The notes: generated from the letters alone by a model not told the origin. DNA of 64,000 nucleotides from Bacillus mycoides (GCF_001757995.1 NZ_LXLV01000012.1:98274-162273), one strand, 5' to 3'. Counted from the stretch's first letter, positions 25,403 to 33,722 are shown. Made by a program: numbers and translations.

Positions 25403-26742
25403 GTTTAAATATGTATTTGGGAGAAGTACAAAACCAAACTCAAAGTATGAACGCTGTCTGTACGGCCACCATTCAAGGTATGGAACAAGCAATTCAGTCG
25501 ATTGATGCTTTTGCAACTGATACTGTGTTACAAGGGCAAACATATAGCAGTGCAAAATCATTTTTTGTACAAACTTTTCGTCCTTTAGCGCAAGGAATTA
25601 TTTACTTATGTGAAGAGCTAATCCGACAAAATAATGCTTTTCCAAGTCAATTTCAATCACAGGTAGCTTCAACAGATGTAATTGAACACGAGATATTAGA
25701 ACAAATTCGAGAAATTGACCGAATGAAAACAAGTATGGAAGCTGTCAATCAAGCTATGCCAATGCCGGGTATGGATGCCATGGTAAATCTTTTTATTGTT
25801 ATGAGGCAAAAACTGCAAGAAAAGCTGGATCATTTGTATCAATTCAATCAGACCTCTAGTAATAATTATAGTACAGCACTTCAATTAGCAACTAGTATTG
25901 CTGCAGGTCTTGCGGAAGTTCAAAGTGGGAAAGGGTTTAGTGGCGTCAGCGGTACATTTAGTACACAAGGATTGAATATGGATTGGACGGGGTCTATTCA
26001 AAAAATTACAGAGGATAAAGCTCGTGAAGTTGAAAGGTTAAATAAGGATTCTGAATCTGGTGAAGTAGACAAAAAAGATTCATTTTTAGGTATGACTGAC
26101 TTTGATGCGATGGTACCATTAGATGGAATGGGGAATATATCCGGAACACTTTCAGGTGCAGCTGCAGTAGGGAATACAGTTTATAAAGTAAGGAATGGTT
26201 ATGAGATAAAAAAAGAATTTGATAGAAAAAACAAACGAGTTCTTGTAAGAGAGAGTTATGATTCTGTTAAAGATAATAAAAAAGTTAATGGACGGCATAG
26301 AGATCATAAGATTTACTATGTAAATGATATCGAAAAGAAAATCGAAAATGGAACAGCTACTCCTAAGATAAAAGAAATAGAAGCGATGATAAAAAAAGGA
26401 AGCGCAGCTAAAATGGCCTTAAAGGATAGGCTTGGGTGGGCTAGTGTAGCTATAGATTCATATACAGATACAAGTGAGAATATTAAAGATAATGCCTGGG
26501 GTGATAAAATTGCAGGAGATATTATTGGTAATGTTGTAGTGGGAGGAGCAACAACTGTAGGGGCTGCGGTTCTGACTGTTGCAGCAGCAGGATTCGGTAT
26601 TTCAGTAGGATTAACATACTTAACAGAAGGTGTAAAATGGGATATTGATTTAGATGGTGATGGTGAAGATGATAGTATTAAGGATATGGTGAAAACGGGT
26701 GCGAAAAAAACTTGGTCAACAGTAGCAGGGTGGTTTAATTAA
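25399..26742 (+). CDS. LXG-domain type VII secreted toxin
   Basis: A 447-residue protein. The N-terminal LXG domain (about 1-200) is a long helical module with YLGEVQ near the start. The central Lys-rich linker (about 210-340) is followed by a Gly/Ala/Val-rich hydrophobic stretch (about 370-415; IIGNVVVGGATTVGAAV) and an acidic calcium-loop-like DLDGDGEDD (about 420) before a short amphipathic end. No nuclease or NADase motif is seen. The hydrophobic module together with a multi-span immunity protein suggests a membrane-acting toxin (inference). The last 40 codons recur, alone, at 28837-28962. Confidence 0.8.
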   Translation: MSLNMYLGEVQNQTQSMNAVCTATIQGMEQAIQSIDAFATDTVLQGQTYSSAKSFFVQTFRPLAQGIIYLCEELIRQNNAFPSQFQSQVASTDVIEHEILEQIREIDRMKTSMEAVNQAMPMPGMDAMVNLFIVMRQKLQEKLDHLYQFNQTSSNNYSTALQLATSIAAGLAEVQSGKGFSGVSGTFSTQGLNMDWTGSIQKITEDKAREVERLNKDSESGEVDKKDSFLGMTDFDAMVPLDGMGNISGTLSGAAAVGNTVYKVRNGYEIKKEFDRKNKRVLVRESYDSVKDNKKVNGRHRDHKIYYVNDIEKKIENGTATPKIKEIEAMIKKGSAAKMALKDRLGWASVAIDSYTDTSENIKDNAWGDKIAGDIIGNVVVGGATTVGAAVLTVAAAGFGISVGLTYLTEGVKWDIDLDGDGEDDSIKDMVKTGAKKTWSTVAGWFN

Positions 26743-26743
26743 C

Positions 26744-27412
26744 ATGAAAAAAAATACAGATTTTAATAAAAAAGCTTTTGAATATTATATGGCTCTTTAT
26801 GCTGTAAATGATATAAGATCGACTATAATTACTCTTGTGATTGGGATAGCAGATATATTTGTGCTTTTACCTGCTTTTGCGAATCCTGTTCAACCGATAT
26901 ATATGTACATAATAGTTCCACCAGTTGCTTTTTTAAATTTATGGGCAATATGGATTGTTATAAATCCTAGGAAACGGCAATTACAATACACTCTATTTCG
27001 TGGGGTATTTGGCATCGTATGTTCAGTAGGATTATTAGTTATAACCCAAAAGTTTGCATATGGAATGTTAGGATTACAAACTCCAATCTATTTTATTTTT
27101 TCGGTTGGTTTGTATATTTTTGCTTTGAATTATTATTATAAAAATCATATAAAAAAACTTCAGGAACCAATCAAAAAATCAAAGTCATCGAAAAAAAACT
27201 CTGGTTTCGGAGTAGTGGCTTTTATAGGGTTGGGTCAACTCGTTGCTAATATCAGTCTTGGTTTTGCAACACAAAAGATGGTAGCAATTGTATTAATGTG
27301 TGTATACTCAATGCTTTCGTTTATTTTGTTTCATTTCATTATGGAACTCCATAGGTATTATTATTTAAGGAAGCATATAGAAGATGGGGGTAGAACACAT
27401 GAAACCTTTTAA
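26744..27412 (+). CDS. Integral membrane immunity protein, copy 1
   Basis: A 222-residue protein with about five hydrophobic segments and a Lys/Ser-rich cytoplasmic loop (about residues 140-155). It starts one base after the toxin's stop codon, the position of the cognate immunity gene. A second copy, about 70% similar by eye, is at 28964. I know no named family. Immunity is inferred from position and duplication. Confidence 0.65.
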   Translation: MKKNTDFNKKAFEYYMALYAVNDIRSTIITLVIGIADIFVLLPAFANPVQPIYMYIIVPPVAFLNLWAIWIVINPRKRQLQYTLFRGVFGIVCSVGLLVITQKFAYGMLGLQTPIYFIFSVGLYIFALNYYYKNHIKKLQEPIKKSKSSKKNSGFGVVAFIGLGQLVANISLGFATQKMVAIVLMCVYSMLSFILFHFIMELHRYYYLRKHIEDGGRTHETF

Positions 27413-27541
27413 AGAGTCTGTATTGAACTTTAAGTATATAATCGCGGTTCTCCTATATTCAGTAAAGACTATGGAAAAGAAAAGGGAGAAGCAACATCAT
27501 GAATATAGAATTACATTTAGATAAAGGAAGGATGGGGAATT

Positions 27542-27805
27542 ATGCAATTTTCTAAAGAAAAGTTTTTACCAAATGGTTCTATTGTTCTATTAAAAGGTGG
27601 GACGAAGAAAATTGTGATTTATGGAAGAAAACAAAAGCTTATGGTTAAAGAACCTGTGATGTATGACTATATTGGCTGTTTTTATCCAGAAGGATACATT
27701 AATCCTGATTATACATTTGTATTTAATCATGAGGATATTGAAGAAATTATATTTGTAGGTTTTATAGATGAGGAAGAAGAGGCATTTGTAGGATTGCTTA
27801 ATTGA
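27542..27805 (+). CDS. DUF4176 family protein
   Basis: An 87-residue protein beginning QFSKEKFLPNGSIVLLKGG and containing YDYIGCFYPEGYI, the hallmarks of DUF4176, a small family found in LXG toxin loci. The role is unknown. A 17-codon reading frame starting at 27499 overlaps its start and may couple translation. A terminator follows at 27861. Confidence 0.75.
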   Translation: MQFSKEKFLPNGSIVLLKGGTKKIVIYGRKQKLMVKEPVMYDYIGCFYPEGYINPDYTFVFNHEDIEEIIFVGFIDEEEEAFVGLLN

Positions 27806-27860
27806 ATAGGATCTAGAAACAGGGAAAGTAATCGAAACGATTCATGCCATTTATAAATAA

Positions 27861-27892
27861 AAACGAAGTTTGCAACCAAACTTCGTTTTTTC
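27861..27892 (+). terminator. Rho-independent terminator
   Basis: AAACGAAGTTTG-CAAC-CAAACTTCGTTTTTT, closing the first LXG cassette. Confidence 0.9.
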
Positions 27893-27934
27893 AATGTGTA
27901 ATGAATTAAAAAATTTATTTGAAATTGCATAACA

Positions 27935-28090
27935 TTTATCCCGCATTAACGGGCAGTAAGACCCCCACCTCAAAATTCAGCGAAAGCAAAGAAGTTAGGT
28001 GGGGATCAACTGCCCGTAAAAGCCCGATTGGTTCAACTAATAATCAGTGGGGGATGAACAAAACCCCCACTGATTAAAGTTTCACTTTAT
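27935..28090 (+). repeat. bcr1 repeat, full length
   Basis: A 156-bp copy with TTTAT at both ends and all usual landmarks. Its right end abuts the open frame of an orphan toxin tail at 28092, so it interrupts or replaces the upstream part of that gene. Confidence 0.92.
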
Positions 28091-28091
28091 A

Positions 28092-28244
28092 GGAAACTGC
28101 GATGTAATAGCAAAAGGGGAAGTAGGATTAGGTACATTCGGTTTTAAAGCAAAGCTTGGAGCTGAAAATGGGGGATACTTTGGGGATGAGTTTGGTCTTG
28201 GAGGGTTTATTAAATTTGAAAAACCAAAGAAGGAGGAAAGCTGA
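28092..28244 (+). pseudogene. Orphan C-terminal tail of a secreted toxin-like protein
   Basis: An open frame without a start codon of its own encodes about 50 residues rich in Gly, Lys and Glu (AKGEVGLGTFGFKAKLGAE, then GYFGDEFGLGGFIKFEK) and ends in TGA, two bases before the next gene's ATG. The Gly-rich alternating pattern resembles tails seen at the end of LXG proteins. Nothing upstream but the bcr1 copy remains. Confidence 0.6.
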
Positions 28245-28245
28245 T

Positions 28246-28437
28246 ATGCAAGCATTTAAAGTTGGAAAATTAGTCACATTCGTTGCAATTATAATACTTC
28301 TTGTAGTTGCTATTTTATCTCCTTACAACTTATTTAAAAAGATTTATTTTATTATTGGTGTTCTTATTATTGGCGCAATTTCACTTGGCGCAAATAAATT
28401 CTTTGAACTGGTGCACAGTAAATTTAATAAGAAATGA
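28246..28437 (+). CDS. Small two-segment membrane protein
   Basis: A 63-residue protein with two hydrophobic helices (about 9-25 and 33-49) and a basic C-terminus. GAAGGAGG lies at good distance before the ATG. It follows the orphan toxin tail by one base, in the position of an immunity gene. Family unknown. Confidence 0.65.
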   Translation: MQAFKVGKLVTFVAIIILLVVAILSPYNLFKKIYFIIGVLIIGAISLGANKFFELVHSKFNKK

Positions 28438-28467
28438 TATTACCTATGTGATAGGGGAATTCAAAAT

Positions 28468-28656
28468 ATGAATAAATCATTAAGGATTATTACCATTGTT
28501 GGGGTACTTATTCCCCTTGTAGTAATATGGAATTTGCCTGAAGCTCCTTCAAAAGAAAAAATCCTTTTTACAGTTATTCAATTATCTATTGGATTTGCTT
28601 CTATAATCATTTTAGAATTTATATTCAGATACAAAAAGAAAAAGGAGAGCAAATAA
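28468..28656 (+). CDS. Small two-segment membrane protein
   Basis: A 62-residue protein with two hydrophobic helices (about 5-20 and 32-53) and a KKKKESK end. AGGGGAA precedes the ATG. It has the same general build as its neighbour at 28246; both may be immunity-type genes of the orphan cassette. Its stop codon touches the start of the next fragment. Confidence 0.6.
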   Translation: MNKSLRIITIVGVLIPLVVIWNLPEAPSKEKILFTVIQLSIGFASIIILEFIFRYKKKKESK

Positions 28657-28836
28657 ATGAAATTATTACCTATTGGATCAGTTGTTAAACTAGAAGGTGT
28701 AGAACCAATAGCCGAAGGTTTTGCGCATGGTGTGAGTCCTAATAGATTCGATACCGGCAAAATCTTCGGCTTTTTGAAATTTTTGATAAGCCTAGATCTT
28801 ATTAATGGGGTGATCTTCTTTTCGAGAAGGGAATAA
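28657..28836 (+). pseudogene. DUF4176 N-terminal fragment fused to recombinase DNA
   Basis: AAAGGAG and ATG, then MKLLPIGSVVKLEGVEPI as in DUF4176 proteins. After about 18 codons the frame runs into sequence that is a minus-strand tyrosine-recombinase fragment (28707-28836). The resulting 59-residue ORF is a chimera and probably has no function. Confidence 0.7.
28707..28836 (-). pseudogene. Tyrosine recombinase fragment
   Basis: On the minus strand one frame reads AYQKFQKAEDFAGIES then THTMRKTFGYW, the HxLR box of phage-type integrases (His and Arg present). About 130 bp closely match 30590-30725, part of a longer integrase pseudogene. Confidence 0.75.
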
Positions 28837-28962
28837 TATTTCACAGAAGGTGTGAAATGGGATGTTGATTTAGATGGTGATGGTGAAGATGACAGTATTA
28901 AGGATATGGTGAAAACGGGTTCGAAAAAAGCTTGGTCAACAGTAGCGGGGTGGTTTAATTAA
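28837..28962 (+). pseudogene. Orphan copy of the LXG toxin C-terminal tail
   Basis: Forty-one codons almost identical to the end of the LXG toxin at 25399 (YxTEGVKWD, then DLDGDGEDDSIKDMVKTG and AGWFN-stop), with no start codon and no LXG domain. It is directly followed by a second immunity gene, as in the complete cassette. This is the typical remnant of toxin-module exchange. Confidence 0.85.
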
Positions 28963-28963
28963 C

Positions 28964-29635
28964 ATGAAAAAAAGTATAGATTTTAATAAGAAAGCTTTTG
29001 CACATTATATGGCTCTTTATCCTGTAAATGAAATAAGAGTCCACGTAATTGGCCTTGTTCTTATGGGAGCAGACATATTTATTCTGTTGCCCGCTTTTGC
29101 GAATCCTTTTCGATTACTCTATGTATATATAGTAACTCCTCCAGTTATTTTTTTAAATTTGTGGGCGATATGGATTGCTATCAATCCTCGGAAACGACAA
29201 TTACAATACACTCTATTTCGAGGAGTATATGGCACCATATGTTCAGTCGGATTATTGGTTATAACTCAAAAATATGCCTATGAAGTGTTACAATTACAAA
29301 CTCCCATCTATTTTATTCTTTCATTTGGTTTGTATGGTTTTGCTTTGTATCATTTTTATAAAAATCATATTGAAAAACTTCAGGAACCAAGAAAAAAATC
29401 AAAATCATCGAAAGGAACTGGTGGTGTAAAAGTAGCAGCTATTGCAGCGGGATTGGGGCAGTTAATTGCTAATATAATTCTTAGCATTGCAACACAACAG
29501 ATGGGGGCAATTGTATTTATGTCTGCATGCACAGTGTTTTCGTTTGTTTTGTTTTATATGATTATAGAACTCCATAAGTATTATTATTTACGGAAGCATA
29601 TAGAAGATGGAGGGAAAATACGTATAGGCTTTTAA
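28964..29635 (+). CDS. Integral membrane immunity protein, copy 2
   Basis: A 223-residue homologue of the protein at 26744, with the same segment layout, PRKRQLQYTLFRGV and LRKHIEDGG motifs. It begins one base after the orphan toxin tail. It is intact and could protect against a related toxin variant. The homologous DNA continues past the stop to about 29760, mirroring 27413-27520. Confidence 0.7.
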   Translation: MKKSIDFNKKAFAHYMALYPVNEIRVHVIGLVLMGADIFILLPAFANPFRLLYVYIVTPPVIFLNLWAIWIAINPRKRQLQYTLFRGVYGTICSVGLLVITQKYAYEVLQLQTPIYFILSFGLYGFALYHFYKNHIEKLQEPRKKSKSSKGTGGVKVAAIAAGLGQLIANIILSIATQQMGAIVFMSACTVFSFVLFYMIIELHKYYYLRKHIEDGGKIRIGF

Positions 29636-29901
29636 AGAGAATTTGTTGAATTTCAAGTATATAATCGCATTCTTCTTATAGTTGGTTAAAGGATAGAAAA
29701 AATAGGAGGGAGAGTTAATCTCATGAATGTGGGATTACATTTAGATAGCAGAGAGATCTTTTTTCTATTTCGGATTATAGGGATAGAAGAAGTTAAAGGA
29801 TTTGAAAATCCATACCAGGCTATACCTTAGAGTAAAAAGATCAAGAGTGGATATAGGGATAAATAATATTTAAAGGTAGGTAAATAATTGGAGGAATTAA
29901 A

Positions 29902-30372
29902 ATGAAGATTAAAAATGGTAGTGAACTTCAATCACCAAATGATGAATTAATTGAATCATTTGAGGAATATTGTGAGATAAAATTACCAACTGATTTTATA
30001 GATTTTTTGAAAAAATATAATGGTTCTATTCCAATTACTAATGTTTTTTTACATGAAAAAAACGAACTTTTAATTGAACGTTTCTTATGTTTGTTGGAGG
30101 ACCCAGAAGATGATGATGAAAATGGTTGGTATGATATAGAGGTTGTATTATCTGATATCGATACTCGTTTAACGGATGATGAAGATTTAACAGGAGTAAA
30201 TGTTATTCCGTTTGCTGTTTTATTCGCAGGTGATTTTCTTTGTTTAGATTTTAGAGAAAAAGAAATACCATCTGTTGTGGTATGGTATCATGAAGAATCA
30301 GAAGAGTTGAATCCAGTAACTAGTGAAGTTGCAGATAATTTTAGTGATTTTTTAAGTATGTTAAAAGAATAA
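29902..30372 (+). CDS. SUKH (SMI1/KNR4) family immunity protein
   Basis: A 156-residue acidic cytoplasmic protein with the SUKH pattern: LPTDFIDFLKKYNGS near residue 30, FLCLLEDPEDDD, and VIPFAVLFAGDFLCLDF (about 110-125). SUKH proteins neutralise many nuclease and other polymorphic toxins. TTGGAGG precedes the ATG. No matching toxin is present next to it. Confidence 0.85.
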   Translation: MKIKNGSELQSPNDELIESFEEYCEIKLPTDFIDFLKKYNGSIPITNVFLHEKNELLIERFLCLLEDPEDDDENGWYDIEVVLSDIDTRLTDDEDLTGVNVIPFAVLFAGDFLCLDFREKEIPSVVVWYHEESEELNPVTSEVADNFSDFLSMLKE

Positions 30373-30463
30373 TGTAAGAAAAGTAATTAAATTTTATTTA
30401 TGGGTTTGAATTTGTATTAAAGTTTTTTGCTTTTTAATAGGTTGATATATATTTTAAAAGAAA

Positions 30464-31032
30464 TTAAAGGAGAAATGTATCAAGGATATTATCCTTTTCT
30501 TCTTTATTGATACCAATGTATTTAAGTGTAATTTGTGGTGTACTGTGATTAAGAATTTCTTGTAACATAGCTACATCTTTTGTTTATAAAACCAATAGCC
30601 GAAGGTTTTCCGCATGGTGTGAGTCCCGATGGATTCTATATCGGCAAAATCTCCGACTTTTTGCAATTGTCGATAAGCCTGGATCTTACTAATGGGTTAA
30701 TCTCCTTTTCGGGATGGGAATAATCAGGTATTTTCTAGGGTTTGGGTATACGAATAGACTTCATCAAAAATAGAAGCAAGATTAATCATACGTTCTTTCT
30801 TCGTTTTTCCTTCTTTGATCTTAAATTCTTTTCTTTTTTTTCGTTTTAACTTTACTATGGTTTGGGTTTCAATTTGGAGTAGATCGCTGACACGTAATCC
30901 TGTATGGATCCCAATAAGGAAGAGAATATAGTCTCGTTCAGAATAATGACGTTTGAGAGCCTATTTCATATCTTCAATCTGTTCTTTACTTCTGATGGGG
31001 TGGACATCAATGAGATGTGGTTTTTTGTTCAC
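30464..31032 (-). pseudogene. Tyrosine recombinase (integrase), decayed
   Basis: On the minus strand a GTG at 31032 opens a frame with HPIRSKEQIEDMK, a TAG, then YILFLIGIHTGLRVSDLL (box I Arg), and KKERMINLA. After a TGA and a frameshift it continues AYRQLQKVGDFADIESIGTH and TMRKTFGYW (box II HxxR). After another frameshift, DVAMLQEILNHSTPQIT and KYIGIN hold the catalytic His and Tyr. All catalytic parts are present but at least three lesions break the frame. The 130-bp middle part recurs at 28707-28836. Confidence 0.85.
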
Positions 31033-31392
31033 GGATTTTTAACATCTTTATTTACAGTGTTTCGAATGTAAACTAATAATAAAAAGTTTGCTTTCAAATT
31101 AGAAAAGGTTAGTCCCTCACTTCACTCCAGCTAAAAACCTCACACCCAAAAACAAAGGGGAACTCAATTGTTCAAACTCATATAAAGTTTCAATCTTGTC
31201 TAAGCATCCATTAGGATATACAATTGATCCTCTATTTTTCTTTACATAATCTCCAGATACAGTCCATATCAACTATAGATTCTTGTCTTATGCTAAATGT
31301 AATCAAAAAGCAAGTAGATAAAGATAATGACTAAAACATTAACTCTAGATACTTTTTTGATGAATATTACAAATAAACAGGAGGTAATGAAA
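31033..31392. other. Gap without a supported gene; leader of the secreted protein
   Basis: No ORF with a ribosome site. The last 130 bp (CATATCAACTATAG...CTTATGC...AATCAAA) resemble the region before the related gene at 32086, so the two upstream regions share ancestry and probably a promoter. Confidence 0.5.
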
Positions 31393-31797
31393 ATGATTAA
31401 AACATTATTAGCAGGAGCACTTTTAAGTACAGGATTGGTAGCGGGAGGTGCAGTAGGTGCAGATGATGCGAAAATGGACAATTTAAAGTCAAATGAAAAT
31501 AGTTCAAATCAAGTAATTACACAAAGTGCAGATGGAACAACGTCTTTCTCACAAAACTTTGATTTACCTAAAGATGCAGTGCCAGCAACTCCTAAAGGAG
31601 AAGCAAAAACTGTTGAAAGAACAGAAGGTACAGGTTCTCAAGAAGGAAAAATGGTACCAGCAAAAGAAGGTACAGATTCTCAACCTGGATTTGAAATGGG
31701 AGCCCCTGAAAAACCAGAACATGCAAAAACTGTTGAAAGAACAGAGGGTACAGACTCTCAAGAAGGAAAAATGGTACCAACAAAAGAAGGAAATTAA
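31393..31797 (+). CDS. Small secreted repeat protein
   Basis: A 134-residue protein with a signal peptide (LLAGALLSTGLVAGGAVGA). The mature part is hydrophilic and contains two copies of an AKTVERTEGT-x-SQEGKMVP-x-KEG unit (DNA copies from about 31602 and 31723). AGGAGGT lies eight bases before the ATG at 31393; the longer frame from 31327 has no such site. Function unknown; likely extracellular. Confidence 0.7.
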   Translation: MIKTLLAGALLSTGLVAGGAVGADDAKMDNLKSNENSSNQVITQSADGTTSFSQNFDLPKDAVPATPKGEAKTVERTEGTGSQEGKMVPAKEGTDSQPGFEMGAPEKPEHAKTVERTEGTDSQEGKMVPTKEGN

Positions 31798-31817
31798 ATA
31801 ATATATAGTTATAACGA

Positions 31818-31847
31818 AGAGCATCCAAAAAGTGGTGCTCTTTTTAT
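31818..31847 (+). terminator. Rho-independent terminator
   Basis: GAGCATC...GGTGCTCTTTTT after the secreted repeat protein. From 31852 to 31972 one frame reads FTQYRTVAGIQARIWVTVSS then a stop, a short unrecognised gene remnant. Confidence 0.75.
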
Positions 31848-32085
31848 ATTATAGGGATTAACTGGTTTTACTCAATATAGAACTGTAGCGGGAATTCAAG
31901 CTAGAATATGGGTTACTGTCTCTTCAAATCATGGTGTTTGAAGCAATAGTTTTGGTGGTAACGTTACAACATAAACATTTTATTAGAGATTTTTTAAATT
32001 TACATACACTCTAGATAAACTACATATCAACTTCAGATACTTGTTTTATGATATAAGTAATCAAACAAAAGGAGGGCAATACAAA

Positions 32086-32247
32086 ATGATTAAAACAGTA
32101 TTAACAGGGCACTCTTTTAAGTACAGGAGATTATTAACAGGTGGAGAAAATGTTGAAGATGTACAGACAGATAAACATATTCCATATGAACAAAATGAAT
32201 TGCAGCAAACTCTAGAAAAGTACGATTCGAAGAAATTTGAGTTATAA
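32086..32247 (+). CDS. Paralogue of the secreted protein with a scrambled signal peptide
   Basis: A 53-residue ORF preceded by AAAGGAGGG. The DNA of its first 20 codons matches the signal-peptide start of the gene at 31393, but small insertions shift the frame, turning TLLSTGL into HSFKYRR before the frame is restored. The rest (ENVEDVQTDKHIPYEQN) is hydrophilic. Without the hydrophobic core it is unlikely to be exported; it may be a dying copy. Confidence 0.5.
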   Translation: MIKTVLTGHSFKYRRLLTGGENVEDVQTDKHIPYEQNELQQTLEKYDSKKFEL

Positions 32248-32292
32248 AAAGAAAATAGATAAATATAGTGAAAATAGATAAATTGACAAGAG

Positions 32293-32326
32293 AAAAGCAC
32301 TTTGTGTATATCACAGGTGCTTTTTA
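32293..32326 (+). terminator. Rho-independent terminator
   Basis: AAAAGCAC...GTGCTTTTT after the ORF at 32086. Confidence 0.75.
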
Positions 32327-32398
32327 TTTTCATTTTGATATAGGGCTTGAATTAAATTTTTACACTAAAATATATACGGCAAAAAGGGGGGGAGTTCA

Positions 32399-32557
32399 TT
32401 GCACAAAGTTATTTATGGAATATTAATTTTAATTTATACTTTGTATTCATTTTTTGTAAGTGATGGAAGTGAAGTAAGGTTTATTATGGTGTTAACTATA
32501 GTACTTATCTTTTCTGTGGTTTTAGAAAAAGGAAATGCAAACAAAACGACTGATTAA
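32399..32557 (+). CDS. Small membrane protein, 52 aa, TTG start
   Basis: A run of AAAAAGGGGGGGAG lies just before TTG at 32399. The product has two hydrophobic segments (about residues 3-16 and 24-39) and ends in a polar GNANKTTD tail. The GCAAACAAAA...TTTTGTTTGC hairpin that ends the transcript overlaps its last codons. Unrecognised family. Confidence 0.55.
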   Translation: MHKVIYGILILIYTLYSFFVSDGSEVRFIMVLTIVLIFSVVLEKGNANKTTD

Positions 32558-32679
32558 AGGTCTTTTTGTTTGCATTTTTTAGTTGGCTATTAAAGTCCAG
32601 ATGTTTTAGGGATAGCACCAAATCGCCATCAAGCTTAAAGAACGATTTATCCCCAAACAATAAAAATGAGCTTTTTATT

Positions 32680-32735
32680 ACAAGTTAGCACCAAATTTCG
32701 TTTTTGGGACACTATTAAATTTTTAGTTGATGAAA
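32680..32735 (+). repeat. Dispersed remnant, copy 2
   Basis: Matches 23872-23935 over about 55 bp, including the YKL-x2-NFV-x2-TLLNF-stop frame. The preceding 100 bp look non-coding. Confidence 0.5.
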
Positions 32736-32774
32736 ACACCCGCCTAAAATAGAAAACTTTTAACCTATTATCAT

Positions 32775-33722
32775 TTATTCCGTAGCTTTTAAGGTATTTA
32801 ACACGACTTTGGTTGCGTCTGCAATAAGTTTATCATCGTATTTAGCATCTTCTTTATCATGATTAGAAAGTATAGCAAGAACAATCGGCTTTTTATTTGG
32901 TGGCCAAATAATTGCGATATCATTTCTTGTTCCGTAAGATCCCGCGCCTGTTTTATCAGCTACTTCCCATCCTTTTGGTACGCCCGCACGAATCAATTTA
33001 TCTCCAGTTGTATTTCTCTTCATCCAATCTACTAATAGTTCACGTTTTTCTATTGGAAGTGCAGTTCCTAATGTAAATGATTGAAGTGTCTTAGCTATCG
33101 CTTCTGGTGTACTGGTATCATGTGTTTCTCCTGGATGCACTTCATTTAATTCAGGTTCAAATCGTTCTGAAGTAGTAACAGTATCTCCCATTTCTCTCAA
33201 GATTTTTTCAAATTCAGAGGGACCCCCTAACTGTTTAAGAATCAAATTATGTGCTGTGCTGTCACTATATCGAACAGAAGCATCTGCAAGTTCTTTTAAC
33301 GTCATTCCTGTATCAACATGCTTTTCAGTAATTGGATTATAATTAGAAAGATCTTCATGAGTATACGTAATCCTTTGATCAAGAGCTTCTAATGAGTTCT
33401 TGCGTAAAAGAGCGCCCACAGCTAATGATTTAGATGTAGATGCAAATGCAAAACGATCATCTGAATGATAAGCAACAGTTTGATTCGTACCTGTGTCCAG
33501 TGCATAAATACCAAGCTTAGCATCATATTCTTTTTCAAGTTTAGCGAAAGATTGATTACCTGTATTTTCTTGTTTAATTTGATTAGCTTGATTCGTTTGT
33601 TTAGGTGGTTCAGATTGAGTGTTACTATTGGAACAGCCTATAAGTGATACACATGAAAGTAATACTACAGGCACAATCTTTTTGTAATGTAAAATGTTAA
33701 AGAACTTGTTTAAAACGAACAT
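32775..33722 (-). CDS. bla: Class A beta-lactamase, type III lipoprotein
   Basis: A 315-residue serine beta-lactamase. The lipobox SLIGCSNS makes it a membrane lipoprotein. Active-site motifs: STSK (nucleophile Ser and Lys), YSDS at the SDN position, ETELN-like EPELNE of the omega loop, and DKTGAGSYG (KTG). From memory, B. cereus beta-lactamase III has the same lipoprotein form and the same SDS variant. It hydrolyses penicillins and some cephalosporins outside the membrane. No blaI/blaR genes are near. Confidence 0.9.
   Translation of the reverse strand: MFVLNKFFNILHYKKIVPVVLLSCVSLIGCSNSNTQSEPPKQTNQANQIKQENTGNQSFAKLEKEYDAKLGIYALDTGTNQTVAYHSDDRFAFASTSKSLAVGALLRKNSLEALDQRITYTHEDLSNYNPITEKHVDTGMTLKELADASVRYSDSTAHNLILKQLGGPSEFEKILREMGDTVTTSERFEPELNEVHPGETHDTSTPEAIAKTLQSFTLGTALPIEKRELLVDWMKRNTTGDKLIRAGVPKGWEVADKTGAGSYGTRNDIAIIWPPNKKPIVLAILSNHDKEDAKYDDKLIADATKVVLNTLKATE

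Noticed and set aside
31600-31797. Direct repeats that could suggest a CRISPR-like array
   Set aside because: Only two units, in frame within a coding sequence, with related text between them; a protein repeat.
33230-33300. SDS instead of SDN in the beta-lactamase as a sign of inactivation
   Set aside because: As I recall, type III B. cereus beta-lactamase naturally has YSDS; all other motifs are intact.
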